Source: an uncultured Elusimicrobium sp.
GTDB lineage: Bacteria > Elusimicrobiota > Elusimicrobia > Elusimicrobiales > Elusimicrobiaceae
NCBI GenBank assembly: GCA_902797165.1
Contig: CADBRU010000002.1
Span: forward strand, 1-64,000
Length of the DNA stretch: 64,000 nt
Reading direction: 5' to 3'
The stretch's first letter is position 1. Every line of letters begins with the position of its first letter. Below, one piece after another: positions 34,039 to 43,083 of this stretch. The notes beneath the pieces are model-generated. The model did not search any database. It was not told the DNA's origin and was given only the letters and a program-made list of their open reading frames with translations. Position numbers and translations under genes: made by a program.

Positions 34039-35964
34039 TTAGTTCATGTAGAACGGTGTATTTAAGGCTTGGCTGACGCGGTTCTTTTCAATTAGGTATG
34101 CGTTTTCCATTTCCGCTTCCAAGCGTTTGGGAGGAATATCACCCATGGACATCACTTTAGCATGGAAGTCAGACAAGGAGAATTTTTTGCCTTGTTTCTT
34201 TTGATATTTCGTGCGCAAATTCTTAATAGCGTCATATCCGTAGATATAACTGACCGCTTCGCCCGGTTGCGTGGCAATTTCTTTGAGCATTTGTTCGGCT
34301 TGTGCTTGTTCAAAGCCATTGTTTTCCGTCAACCAGTTTAAGGCTTCTACATACGTAAATTGTAAGGTATGTAAGTAGAAATCTACCAAGGCTTTGGCGG
34401 CGCGTACATAGTCGGCCCACGCCAAGAATAATTGTTCTTCGTCCGTAATAATGTAGCCGCGTTCGTTGGCTAAGTGTTGGGCATATACTTCCCAACCGTT
34501 GCGCAAGGTCGGCACGTGGTACATTTTGCGGAAAGAAGAAATGGTTCCGTGGTTGTAAGCCGAACGGTATGCCAACCCCGGTACTAACTGTCCGGCCACC
34601 AGTAATTTCAAAGTAGGAATATTGAAATCACGGTTTAACATTTCTTGTTTGGTCGTTTCATTGCCGGAAGGCAAGCGTACAAAGAAATCTACGGTCGGAT
34701 CGGTTTGCGTGCCGAAAGGAGGCATAAATTTGTAAGGCAGTGTATAAGCATAATAGCCGGGCAATTCGCGAATTTTAAATGATACATTTGCAATCGGCAA
34801 GGTTTCGTCTTGTACCAATAATTTATTCAAATTCGTGGCCTCGTTGGAAAGAGCCGAAATGAAATTTTGAGACTCTACGTTTTGGGTTAAACGTTGCGCC
34901 AACGGATAAAAATCTTCCACGGTAACGATCGGAGCATTTTTATCTTTTTTATTTTTGTTTTTAGGTTTGGCGGGTTTCTCAATTTCGGAAACGGTGACCC
35001 CTTCTTGTGCTTCTTCTCCGGGGACTTTCATTTCTTCCATCACCACCATCTCTTCCGGCATTAAATCGGCCGGCAAAGCAAAACCTTCGATGGCTTTAAG
35101 TAAATTGCGTTGGGCCAAAGCAAAATTCTTGTTTAAGTAACGAGACATTTTGCTGAAATTTTGGTCGATGAAATAGTAATTCTTTAACAGTTGTTCGTAC
35201 GGTCTTTCACCTAAGCGGAAATCCCGATCCGTGTTTTCCTGTGCGAGTTTTTTGAATAAATCAAACATGCCTTTGACGGCCGTTCTGGAGGAACGGGCAT
35301 CTGCGCGGGTTTGTGCTAAACTGACATCATCTTGCGCACGGGACAACAAATATTGCGGAATAGCATCAAATGACAAATAAGCGTAATAGGCTTGTTCCAT
35401 GGCCAGTTGCGCAAAGAAGGACGGTACGGCGGTTAAGTTATTTTCCGCTTGTTTGGTAACCGTAGGCAAAGCCGCAAAACGAGCCCCCAAATCGCGATCT
35501 TGTAATTCTTGATAGTTTAATGTCTTCATTCTCAAGTCATACAAGGCATCAAACACATTGGAATAGAATAAAGGATCGTTCGCCGGGCGGTTATGGTTGG
35601 CATTGTAAATGTCCATGGTCAACAACCCTTCTAACATATCGTATTCCGTCTTTTTTTGTTCGGATAATCTTTTGCGATTGAGTTGTTTAAAGTTATCTTG
35701 TACGATATGTAAAGCACGCAAAGCACGAGCATCACGTTCTTCATCACGGGCGTCTAATTTGTTATCGGCGGATTCAAACCCTAAGCGCGTTGCGCGTTCG
35801 GGGAAATAAGACAATTGCACTGCGGAATAGCGGTTGGCCGTATCGGTGAAAGAGTTATCTTCCATGATGGTATCTATATTGTCAAAACCCGCGAAATCAA
35901 GCACTTGTGCTGACGGGGCCGTAAAGAGAGAAAGACTGAGTAAGGCACAAACTATTTTTTTCAT
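34039..35964 (-). CDS. DUF885 family exported protein with degenerate metal motif
   Basis: A 641-aa exported protein (signal MKKIVCALLSLSLFTAPSAQ). The C-terminal half matches DUF885: FFVRLPSGNETTK, NGWEVYAQHLANERGY (usual GWALYAE), and AVSYIYGYDAIKNLRTKY. DUF885 proteins generally carry a metal-protease-like HExxPGHH motif before GWALYAE; here the aligned stretch reads VAGQLVPGLAYRSA, with no His. A Lys/Glu-rich insert lies around residues 320-350. The start at 35964 follows AGAGGG; the in-frame ATG at 36000 has none. Probably a non-catalytic or altered member. Confidence 0.8.
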   Translation of the reverse strand: MKKIVCALLSLSLFTAPSAQVLDFAGFDNIDTIMEDNSFTDTANRYSAVQLSYFPERATRLGFESADNKLDARDEERDARALRALHIVQDNFKQLNRKRLSEQKKTEYDMLEGLLTMDIYNANHNRPANDPLFYSNVFDALYDLRMKTLNYQELQDRDLGARFAALPTVTKQAENNLTAVPSFFAQLAMEQAYYAYLSFDAIPQYLLSRAQDDVSLAQTRADARSSRTAVKGMFDLFKKLAQENTDRDFRLGERPYEQLLKNYYFIDQNFSKMSRYLNKNFALAQRNLLKAIEGFALPADLMPEEMVVMEEMKVPGEEAQEGVTVSEIEKPAKPKNKNKKDKNAPIVTVEDFYPLAQRLTQNVESQNFISALSNEATNLNKLLVQDETLPIANVSFKIRELPGYYAYTLPYKFMPPFGTQTDPTVDFFVRLPSGNETTKQEMLNRDFNIPTLKLLVAGQLVPGLAYRSAYNHGTISSFRKMYHVPTLRNGWEVYAQHLANERGYIITDEEQLFLAWADYVRAAKALVDFYLHTLQFTYVEALNWLTENNGFEQAQAEQMLKEIATQPGEAVSYIYGYDAIKNLRTKYQKKQGKKFSLSDFHAKVMSMGDIPPKRLEAEMENAYLIEKNRVSQALNTPFYMN

Positions 35965-36009
35965 GTAAACCCTCTGTGTTTTGAAATGATAAAACAGCAA
36001 CTCCCTAAC

Positions 36010-36039
36010 ATTATAACTAAATTCTCCGATTTATTTCAA
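36010..36039 (-). promoter_or_regulatory. Promoter of the DUF885 gene
   Basis: On the minus strand TTGAAA (36039-36034), an 18-bp spacer and a perfect TATAAT (36015-36010). Confidence 0.6.
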
Positions 36040-36100
36040 TAAAAAATAATATAATAGAGAAGTCCTGTGGAGGCTGTTTTCCCGCGGCCTCATTTTTTGA

Positions 36101-36106
36101 TATAAT
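36101..36106 (+). promoter_or_regulatory. -10 box of the tRNA-Lys/tRNA-Leu/tig unit
   Basis: TATAAT about 16 bp before the tRNA-Lys gene. The two tRNAs and trigger factor follow with gaps of 16 and 35 bp and no terminator, so they may share this promoter. Confidence 0.5.
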
Positions 36107-36121
36107 ATCTTATCTGATTTA

Positions 36122-36194
36122 GGGCCATTAGCTCAGTTGGTAGAGCAGACGCCTCTTAAGCGTAAGGTCGAGAGTTCGAGCCTCTCATGGCCCA
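36122..36194 (+). tRNA. tRNA-Lys (anticodon CTT)
   Basis: A full cloverleaf with acceptor GGGCCAT/ATGGCCC, D-arm GCTC-AGTTGGTA-GAGC, anticodon loop CTCTTAA (anticodon CTT, reading AAG) and T-loop TTCGAGC. The discriminator is A and CCA is not encoded. The first anticodon-stem pair is a mismatch, which is tolerated in many tRNAs. Confidence 0.93.
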
Positions 36195-36210
36195 TTTCTT
36201 AAATAAATGA

Positions 36211-36292
36211 GGACGGATGGCGGAATTGGTATACGCGCATGCCTTAGGAGCATGTGGGGAAACCCTTGAGGGTTCAAGTCCCTCTCCGTCCA
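36211..36292 (+). tRNA. tRNA-Leu (anticodon TAG)
   Basis: An 82-nt class II tRNA. The acceptor is GGACGGA/TCCGTCC, the anticodon loop is CTTAGGA (anticodon TAG, reading CUA), the variable arm is GTGGGGAAACCCTT and the T-loop is TTCAAGT. CCA is not encoded. It lies 16 bp after tRNA-Lys. Confidence 0.94.
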
Positions 36293-36327
36293 CTTTAATC
36301 ATATATAAAAGGTAAGGAGTTCATAAA

Positions 36328-37617
36328 ATGTCCATTTTCAAAACCGCTTCGGCGGGTGATGTAAAAACCAAACAATTAGGTAAAGAAGGATGTCGGGTTA
36401 CGCTGCAAGTAACTGCCGAAACCAATTTAATCAATCAATCTTTTCAAAATGCGGCCGTACAAGTGCAATCTCGCGCGCAAATGCAAGGTTTCCGCGCCGG
36501 AAAAGTACCCCTTGATTTAGTCAAACAAAATTTTGCCGGACATATTAAGGAGCGAGCCTTGGACTTAGCGGTTAAAGCCGCCATTACCGCCGCGCTGGAG
36601 CAAACTAAATTAAATCCGGTAACTATTCCCGCTTTGACCAAAGCCGATTTCAATACCTTTGATGAAGGAAAACCGTTTGAATTTGAATTGGCTATTGATG
36701 TAGCGCCGGAATTTGAAGTAAAAGATTACAAAGCCATTCCCGTTACTAAAAAATCTGAAACCGCTACTGAAAAAGAAGTGACGGAACAATTAAACCGCAT
36801 TTTAGAAGGTAATGCCCGCTTGGAAAGTGCTGCCGAAGGGGCCACTATTACCGACAAAGTATATGCAGTTGTCAAATACACCGGTAAACGCAACGGAACC
36901 GATGATTATAAATTGTGTGCCGACAGTGAACTGGTAGATATGGCTGCCCCGCAAACTATGCCGGACTTGGCCAAAAATATTTTAGGTCTTAAAAAAGGCG
37001 AGAGCAAAGATTACGAAGTTAAAGAAGGCAAGGACACTTTGTCTTTCCATGTAACGGTGGATGATATTAAAAACAAAATTATACCGGAGTTGAACGATTC
37101 TTTTGCCAAAGATATGGGCTTTGATAATTTGGATGCCTTAAAAGCGCGCGTAAAAGAAGGTTTGAACGCCGAAGCAAAAGCCAACGCAGAGCGTGATTTT
37201 ACCGCCCAAATCGAAGATCATTTAGTTAAAATGAATCATTTTGAATTGCCGCAAACTTTAGTAGAAGAATATACGCAACATTCGTTAAATAATTTTGTGC
37301 GCAATGTAACGCAAATGAAAGTGGAAGATTTGACTGCCGAGCAACGCAAAAGTTTTGAAGAACGTATCCGCCCGACGGTAGAAAAAGATTTACGCATTGG
37401 CTATATTATTCATGCCATTGCCCATAAAGAAAACCTAGAAGCCACTGAAGCAGATTGGCAAGCCGAGTTAGACAAGAGTTTAACCGCCAATGCCAAAAAC
37501 AAAGAGGATGAAAAGAAAATACGTGCTTTCTTTGAAGAGCGCAAAGAACATATCTTGGCTACTTTAAACGAACGCAAAGTATTTGATTTCCTCAAAAAAG
37601 AAGCAGTTGTAAAATAA
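36328..37617 (+). CDS. tig: Trigger factor
   Basis: A 429-aa ribosome-bound chaperone. The N-terminal ribosome-binding domain has the signature MQGFRAGKVPLDLV (usual GFRxGKxP), the middle PPIase-like domain spans about 150-235, and the C-terminal arm domain runs to FDFLKKEAVVK. It meets nascent chains at the ribosome exit. Usual tig-clpP-clpX linkage is absent; instead it follows two tRNA genes. Confidence 0.95.
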   Translation: MSIFKTASAGDVKTKQLGKEGCRVTLQVTAETNLINQSFQNAAVQVQSRAQMQGFRAGKVPLDLVKQNFAGHIKERALDLAVKAAITAALEQTKLNPVTIPALTKADFNTFDEGKPFEFELAIDVAPEFEVKDYKAIPVTKKSETATEKEVTEQLNRILEGNARLESAAEGATITDKVYAVVKYTGKRNGTDDYKLCADSELVDMAAPQTMPDLAKNILGLKKGESKDYEVKEGKDTLSFHVTVDDIKNKIIPELNDSFAKDMGFDNLDALKARVKEGLNAEAKANAERDFTAQIEDHLVKMNHFELPQTLVEEYTQHSLNNFVRNVTQMKVEDLTAEQRKSFEERIRPTVEKDLRIGYIIHAIAHKENLEATEADWQAELDKSLTANAKNKEDEKKIRAFFEERKEHILATLNERKVFDFLKKEAVVK

Positions 37618-37716
37618 CTTTTCTTATAAAAATACTCCCGCGCTCAACGGTGCGGGGAGTGTTGCCTACCCTTTTAAACGATTGCTGCTCCTGAGTAGCA
37701 ACAGTTTAACCTCAAA

Positions 37717-37746
37717 CGCGCCCTTTACAACAAGGGCGCGTTTTTT
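37717..37746 (+). terminator. Intrinsic terminator of tig
   Basis: Stem CGCGCCCTT/AAGGGCGCG with a 6-nt loop and six T. Two further hairpins without T-runs lie between the tig stop and this one (around 37626-37655 and 37682-37701). Confidence 0.85.
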
Positions 37747-37776
37747 GTTTACTTAAAAAGGACCTATATAAAAATA

Positions 37777-37821
37777 GGTCCAAAAAAGACTTGACAAACG
37801 CAGTTTTTTTTTTTTTACTAT
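37777..37821 (+). promoter_or_regulatory. Pilin promoter with T13 tract (copy 1)
   Basis: TTGACA (37791-37796), then AACGCAG, a run of 13 T (37804-37816) and TACTAT as the best -10 box (37816-37821). The spacer is 19 bp, two above optimum. The segment from CTTGACA through T13 is identical at 57615-57641. A ribosome site GGAGG follows before the ATG at 37864. Confidence 0.55.
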
Positions 37822-37863
37822 AGTAATAGTAATATGCTACAGTAAAATAAAAAGGAGGAAAGC

Positions 37864-38346
37864 ATGAAAAAAGGTTTTACCTTAATTGAACTGTTGGTGG
37901 TTGTGCTGATTATTGGGATATTGTCTGCTATTGCATTGCCGCAATATGAAAAGGCGGTAGAAAAAGCCCGGATCAGTGAAGCAAGAATAGTACTTAATTT
38001 TATTTTAAGACAACATCAATTGTGTGTTTTGGAAAACGGATCTTCCGCTACTATTTGCTCCGATGAAGACCGAGCATTTTTTAATCAATATTTATCAGAC
38101 ATGCCCGGCACATTAAATACGGATATAGATACTTGCCCTTCAAGTGGATCTTACTGCTGGGTAACGAAAGATTGGGCTTACGATACAGATAGTGATGATT
38201 TTTATGCAAATCGTATTTTTAGTGGAAATACGAGTTCATCCCCGTATTTCTTAGCTATGGCTCCAAGTGGCACTATTACTTGTATTAACAATGGCACCAA
38301 AGATTACTGCAAAATGATTTGTGGCGTAAACAGATGCACCTTATAA
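37864..38346 (+). CDS. Type IV pilin, PilA-like
   Basis: A 160-aa pilin with leader MKKG and mature start FTLIELLVV, ending the helix in ALPQYEKAVEKAR. The globular domain has many Cys (QLCVLENG, TICSDED, DTCPSSGSYCW, ITCINNGTKDYCKMICGVNRC), so a disulfide-rich head is likely. It is a single-gene unit with the T13 promoter and its own terminator. It lies just before the O-antigen-ligase-like gene. Confidence 0.9.
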   Translation: MKKGFTLIELLVVVLIIGILSAIALPQYEKAVEKARISEARIVLNFILRQHQLCVLENGSSATICSDEDRAFFNQYLSDMPGTLNTDIDTCPSSGSYCWVTKDWAYDTDSDDFYANRIFSGNTSSSPYFLAMAPSGTITCINNGTKDYCKMICGVNRCTL

Positions 38347-38377
38347 GTTAGAAAATAATTTTAATCAATTTTTTAAT

Positions 38378-38410
38378 AAAAGAGGAAATTTTTAAAATTT
38401 CCTCTTTTGT
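38378..38410 (+). terminator. Terminator of the pilin at 37864
   Basis: A perfect stem AAAAGAGGAAATTT/AAATTTCCTCTTTT around a short loop, ending in TTTTGTTTT. Confidence 0.75.
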
Positions 38411-38504
38411 TTTCGTCCGAAAAAAACTACAATATAAACAAAGTGATTTTTGGGGACCGATGCGCGGGGTGGTTCTTGCCGCGTATTTCCGGTCGGGGTG
38501 AGAT

Positions 38505-41108
38505 ATGCTTCCAGTAACCAAAGAGGTAAACGAAGGGCGCTATATTAGGGTATTGCGTTGGCTGCTTTCTGCCTGTTTTTTGATGGTGCCTCTTTTGTTT
38601 TTTACCGATTTGACGGCCAATCCGTTTGCGGTACAAAGCGTTTTATTATACATATTAATTGCCTTGATGTATGGCGCATCTGCGGTGCGTTTTTTGCGCG
38701 CGAAAAAAATAAATTTTACCCGCACTTTCTTTGATTTGGCTTTCCTTATGTATATATTGGCAACGGTGGTGGGCTGGCTCTCTTCCATGTCGGCGGCTGC
38801 ACAATATATGCGGCAAACTCTATTCTTCAATTTACTGGATTTCGGTACTCTGCTGCTTGTAGTGTCTATGGGCGCATATGTGTTTAGTAAAAATGTGGTG
38901 TTTAGCGGTATTATCGAAAGTAAAACCCATTATATTTTGCTTTTTATCGTATGGGGGGGAATGTGGCTCATGCTCCCTTGGCTCAAAACCAATTTAACGG
39001 GAGATGGTTTTTGGGCCCATGTGTTTGACGTGTATGGCGTTGTTTTGTGGGCGACTGGTATTTGGCTCGGTACACGTATTTTGCGCAAATTGACGCAAGA
39101 AAATGTACTGGTGCTCAGTTTTATTGCGTGCGCGCTTGCCTGTATGTATGGGGTGTTTCAGGGGTTTGGCTTAGATGTGTTGTGGCCCTTTGATATGCAC
39201 CAATTTATCAGTAATGCATTCTCCACCTTCGGAAATCCGAACTTTTTGTCTGCTTTTGTGGTGATGTTATTACCGGCTCTGCTGGTTTATTATATGCGGG
39301 CGGAGACCAAACGGGATATTTTGGTATATGGCTTTTTGGTGCTGGTCTATTTGTTCTATTTGTCCTTTGGATTGTGCCGTTCGTGTTGGTTAGCCGCTGC
39401 GGCCGGACTTACCATGATGTGGATGTTTGGTACCTTGCGCGCATTGATTTGGCACCGCAAAGGACGGGTATTTTTACTAGTGGTGCTTGGGGTGGCCGTT
39501 ACCTATTTGCCTGTTTTTGTGCAAAGTTCACGCGAAGCGGTAATCGAAAAAGTAGCGGAATCTACGCAAGTAACGCCGGCTAATATTACGCTGCAAGTAG
39601 CGCGTGAAAATATTTTTCCGGCTTTGCACCAACGCTTATATATGTGGGATGTGTCTAAAGAAATTTTCTTAGGCCGTCCGGTGTTGGGAGCGGGGCTGGG
39701 TAATTTCCAAACTGCTTTTGCACGTACCCAATCTAAAACCTTGCGTCATTACCCCAATTTGCGCGAAATGAAAACAATGACGCAATCTCCGCATAATGAA
39801 TTATTCTTCCAGTTGGCGCAAGGCGGCATTGTGGGAATCGGGCTATTCCTATTTATGTTCATGGTGTTGTTTTTGGAAGTGCATGATTTTGCGGCCCGCA
39901 AAAAAGAGGGGGATAAAAAACAATTATTACAGGCTTTGTTCTGCGGTATTTTGGCTATGCTTGTAGATAATATGCTTAATATCTCTCTGCATACGGTGGT
40001 GCCGGCCTTTATGTTTTGGTGGTTAGTTGGGGCGGAAGTGAGCGGCGTCGGACGGGAGGAAAGCAATGTGGAAATTGTGGCCAACCCCGTGACCAAAACA
40101 GTGGCTTTTACTATTTTGATAGGTAGTGTGCTGATTATCGGTTGGCAAGTATTGGTTTTGCGCAGTCAATTTTTATCCTTCCGCGGTCAAAAAGCATTTG
40201 CTCAACAAAAAATAGAAATGGCCTATACCGATTTGGCAACCGCGTTGCATACCTACCGTGCTAACAGCGAAGCGGGTTTCTCTTTGGGAAATTTATATTT
40301 GGCCGACGGAAAATACGACAAAGCCTTGGAAACTTTTGAAAAAACCTTGTCTGCAGCAGCCTATCGGGATCAAGTTTATTATCATGCGGCTTTGGCGGCT
40401 TTGGGAGAAAAAAATTATGCCAAAGCCGTGCGTTATTTACGTGAAACGGTGCGGCTCGATCCTTTTAACTTAAGTGCTTATGAAACCTTGTCCGAACTGG
40501 TTAAAAATGATGTTATCTACGCCGAAGAGGATACCTTGCAACTCCTGGAGCGGGGCGTCAAATTGTTCCCGCATGACACCACTTTGTGGCATAACTTGGG
40601 AACTATTTATCTAAAACGCGGTGAACAGGAATATGCCAAAACCATTTATAAAAATGCCTTAACCATTGATACATTGGACAAATCTTTACTGCGCAGTTTG
40701 AAAAAATTATATACGTCGGAAGATGAATTGCCTGAGGTATTGGCGCAAGCCACCGAACTACAAAAGTATTATGACCAAATTCAAAATTTACGCGGGGCTT
40801 CCAAGGCTACTTTGAAAACTTTGCGAGATAATTTGGAGGCTTATATTGAAAAATATCCGGAAGATACCAACGGCCCTATTTTACTGGCAAAGTATTTTTC
40901 GTTGACCGGAAATGATATAAAATCCAAAGAATTACTGGAGGATGTACTGGCGCTGCATCCGGATAATTTATCGGCCAATTTGGCATTATCCTCTTTGTTG
41001 CATAGAGCGGAGGATGAACAAACCGCCAAACAATATTTGGAAAATGTCTTATTTTATTATCCAAATAATCAAACGGCTGTCCGACGGTTGGAACGTTTGA
41101 AAGAGTAA
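38505..41108 (+). CDS. O-antigen ligase/Wzy-like membrane protein with TPR domain
   Basis: An 867-aa protein. About twelve membrane helices fill residues 15-560, with an O-antigen-ligase (Wzy_C) signature: FSTFGNPNFLSAFVVMLLPA, a large periplasmic loop, and QSPHNELFFQLAQGG with its conserved His. Residues about 580-867 form TPR repeats (SLGNLYLADGKYDKALETFEK, NLGTIYLKRGEQEYAKTIYK). Such proteins move lipid-linked glycans onto lipid A core or pilin. Its place between a pilin and the pilus operon favours pilin glycosylation, but LPS ligation is equally possible. GGGGTGA precedes the ATG. Confidence 0.8.
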   Translation: MLPVTKEVNEGRYIRVLRWLLSACFLMVPLLFFTDLTANPFAVQSVLLYILIALMYGASAVRFLRAKKINFTRTFFDLAFLMYILATVVGWLSSMSAAAQYMRQTLFFNLLDFGTLLLVVSMGAYVFSKNVVFSGIIESKTHYILLFIVWGGMWLMLPWLKTNLTGDGFWAHVFDVYGVVLWATGIWLGTRILRKLTQENVLVLSFIACALACMYGVFQGFGLDVLWPFDMHQFISNAFSTFGNPNFLSAFVVMLLPALLVYYMRAETKRDILVYGFLVLVYLFYLSFGLCRSCWLAAAAGLTMMWMFGTLRALIWHRKGRVFLLVVLGVAVTYLPVFVQSSREAVIEKVAESTQVTPANITLQVARENIFPALHQRLYMWDVSKEIFLGRPVLGAGLGNFQTAFARTQSKTLRHYPNLREMKTMTQSPHNELFFQLAQGGIVGIGLFLFMFMVLFLEVHDFAARKKEGDKKQLLQALFCGILAMLVDNMLNISLHTVVPAFMFWWLVGAEVSGVGREESNVEIVANPVTKTVAFTILIGSVLIIGWQVLVLRSQFLSFRGQKAFAQQKIEMAYTDLATALHTYRANSEAGFSLGNLYLADGKYDKALETFEKTLSAAAYRDQVYYHAALAALGEKNYAKAVRYLRETVRLDPFNLSAYETLSELVKNDVIYAEEDTLQLLERGVKLFPHDTTLWHNLGTIYLKRGEQEYAKTIYKNALTIDTLDKSLLRSLKKLYTSEDELPEVLAQATELQKYYDQIQNLRGASKATLKTLRDNLEAYIEKYPEDTNGPILLAKYFSLTGNDIKSKELLEDVLALHPDNLSANLALSSLLHRAEDEQTAKQYLENVLFYYPNNQTAVRRLERLKE

Positions 41109-41205
41109 CCTATGTTGGTAATTGTGGCACAAATAGGTTATATAAATAATATAAGTTCTACTTGCATAAATAGTTTTTATTTGCTTGAATAATTAAGTAA
41201 GGCTT

Positions 41206-41234
41206 TTGTTAAGCCAAGATGTATGTTCAATAAT
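41206..41234 (+). promoter_or_regulatory. Probable promoter of the type IV pilus operon
   Basis: TTGTTA (41206-41211), a 17-bp spacer and AATAAT (41229-41234). The roughly 60-nt leader can form a hairpin AATCTGC/GCAGATT before the first gene. Confidence 0.45.
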
Positions 41235-41303
41235 AAACAAGAAATCTGCTTGTCAGAATCGTTTTAGTATCAGGCAGATTAATAGGGAAGGGTATTCTGT
41301 AAT

Positions 41304-43058
41304 ATGAATAAAACAACTAAACATGTCAGTAAATTTTTTGTTACCCTGCTGGCCATCGCATTGGCTTGCAGTCCGTTGTTCGCAGCACTTTCTCCGGCGA
41401 AACAATTAGAAAAAGGGAAGCAATTATTTGCCCAGAATAAAAATGACGAGGCCATGGAAGCCTTTATTGAAGTGTTGGTGAACGGTTCTCGTGCGGAAGT
41501 AGATGAGGCAAATAAATATATTAACAAGATTCACAACCGCGTGGGTGGTATTCAAGACCCGGTGGATGTGAGTGAAAATTTTGAAGAAGGTGCAGTCTCT
41601 CATGCTCCGGTTGAAATTACTCCGGAAGTTGCACAAAAACAATTAGAAGCGGAAACCGCTCCGATTGTAGAAGATGTAAAAGATGCCACGTCAAAAGCAA
41701 AAGCCGATGCCGATGCCGCTGCCTTGAAAGCACAACAGGAAGCGCAAGCCTTGGCTCAAGCCCAAGAAGAAGCGGCTCAAGCATTGCGGGAAAAAGAAGC
41801 GCAATTGGCTGCCCAAGCCCAACAGGCCCAAGCAGAAATGGAAGCGGCCGCCCAGGCTAAAGCAGCAGATTTGGAAGCGGCTGCAGCAGCCCAAGCGGAA
41901 GAAGCAGAAGAAAAAGCCACTTCTACTTTTACGGAATTAACCTCTCCTGCCGCGTTACAAGCGCGTCAAGTTTACAGCCAACAAAAATTGGATAGCATGC
42001 AACAAGCGGCTATTGAAAAATTGAGTAAAGAAAAAGGAATTCGTTTATATTTCCGTAACGGACAACCGGATGCTATTGATATTGACAGTGACGTATTGTT
42101 TGACGGATATAAATTCCGTCAGGATGCTTTCCCGGTGTTAAACGAAATCTATACTTTAATGGCGTTAACCCAAGGTGCCAAATATGTAATTTTACCTCCG
42201 GGTTCTTATACCGATAATATCACTTTGTCGGGTATCCGCCATGCCATGGCTTTAAATTCTTTCTTTGTACATAAAGGTTTATCTGCTGGTAAAATCAGTT
42301 ACAATATGGGTCTTTATGATCAAGAACCTCCGGCTAAATTTGCCAATTTGGACGGAGTATCCATTGTTTTTGATTATGATGCTGAGTTACCGGCTTCTTT
42401 ACCGGATGCCACTTCTGTAAGCAAACAGCCGCTGTTAAGCATGGCCGTAGTTCCGGTGAGCAATAAGATAGATCCGTCTGCCGGAGAAGCATTTGCCATT
42501 GATTTCTCCGTCATTGAAACAGAAAATCCGATTGAAAATTGGGTATTCCAAGTAGTACAACATGGTACTATGGATACCTATTATGTAGTGAGACAATTAG
42601 AAGGTTTCTCTCCCGTGTATCATCAGGTATTGTGGAATGCCCGCAAAGGCATTATTGGGCGTGAATTGGCTTGCGGTCAATATACCTTAGTATTGACTGC
42701 TACGGACGTACAAGGCGGAAAACGCACCTTGCGCCGTCAAGTAGAAGTAGCATGTTCTGCCGGTCAGAAAACAGCCTCTAAAGCAGCCAAATCTACGTCT
42801 GCATCTACCGCCAAGGAAGGTACACTCGACTATAAGACACCTCGTTTGTGGACCAAGCCGGGACGTGTCATGAAAGGTACGGGAGCAGCGGTACAAGAAG
42901 AACCGGAAACGGCGGCTTACGTAGATCCGTTGGCCGCGGAACCGTCTGCTTATGCCAATACAGATAATCAATCCGCCGGCAATTACGGAGCAAATCCGGC
43001 AACAGGTGCTCAGTCACAAGGAGTTTCTCCTTATGACATGCCTTATGATGAAAATTAA
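41304..43058 (+). CDS. Periplasmic TPR/coiled-coil/OmpA-like/Ig-like protein of the pilus operon
   Basis: A 584-aa exported protein (signal about 1-28). In order: a TPR-like pair (AKQLEKGKQLFAQNKNDEAMEAFIEVL), an Ala/Gln/Glu coiled coil (about 110-215), an OmpA-like domain (about 250-365; VLFDGYKFRQDAFPVLNEI then YTDNITLSGIRHAMALNSFFVHKGLSAGKI), an Ig-like domain resembling FlgD (about 385-485; FQVVQHGTMDTYYV, GQYTLVLTATDVQGG), and a low-complexity tail. The peptidoglycan-contact residues of OmpA domains are only partly kept. As the first gene before the PilM-PilN fusion, it may anchor the pilus machine to the cell wall, like FimV or TsaP. Confidence 0.65.
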   Translation: MNKTTKHVSKFFVTLLAIALACSPLFAALSPAKQLEKGKQLFAQNKNDEAMEAFIEVLVNGSRAEVDEANKYINKIHNRVGGIQDPVDVSENFEEGAVSHAPVEITPEVAQKQLEAETAPIVEDVKDATSKAKADADAAALKAQQEAQALAQAQEEAAQALREKEAQLAAQAQQAQAEMEAAAQAKAADLEAAAAAQAEEAEEKATSTFTELTSPAALQARQVYSQQKLDSMQQAAIEKLSKEKGIRLYFRNGQPDAIDIDSDVLFDGYKFRQDAFPVLNEIYTLMALTQGAKYVILPPGSYTDNITLSGIRHAMALNSFFVHKGLSAGKISYNMGLYDQEPPAKFANLDGVSIVFDYDAELPASLPDATSVSKQPLLSMAVVPVSNKIDPSAGEAFAIDFSVIETENPIENWVFQVVQHGTMDTYYVVRQLEGFSPVYHQVLWNARKGIIGRELACGQYTLVLTATDVQGGKRTLRRQVEVACSAGQKTASKAAKSTSASTAKEGTLDYKTPRLWTKPGRVMKGTGAAVQEEPETAAYVDPLAAEPSAYANTDNQSAGNYGANPATGAQSQGVSPYDMPYDEN

Positions 43059-43083
43059 TAAATAAGTAAATAGGGTTCTTATT

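Noticed and set aside
36068-36099. GAGGC/GGCCTC hairpin followed by six T before tRNA-Lys
   Set aside because: The stem is short and imperfect and no gene on the plus strand ends upstream, so a terminator call is not justified.
37761-37782. GGACCTAT/ATAGGTCC hairpin upstream of the pilin at 37864
   Set aside because: The T-run is on the minus strand, where no gene ends. A function could not be assigned.
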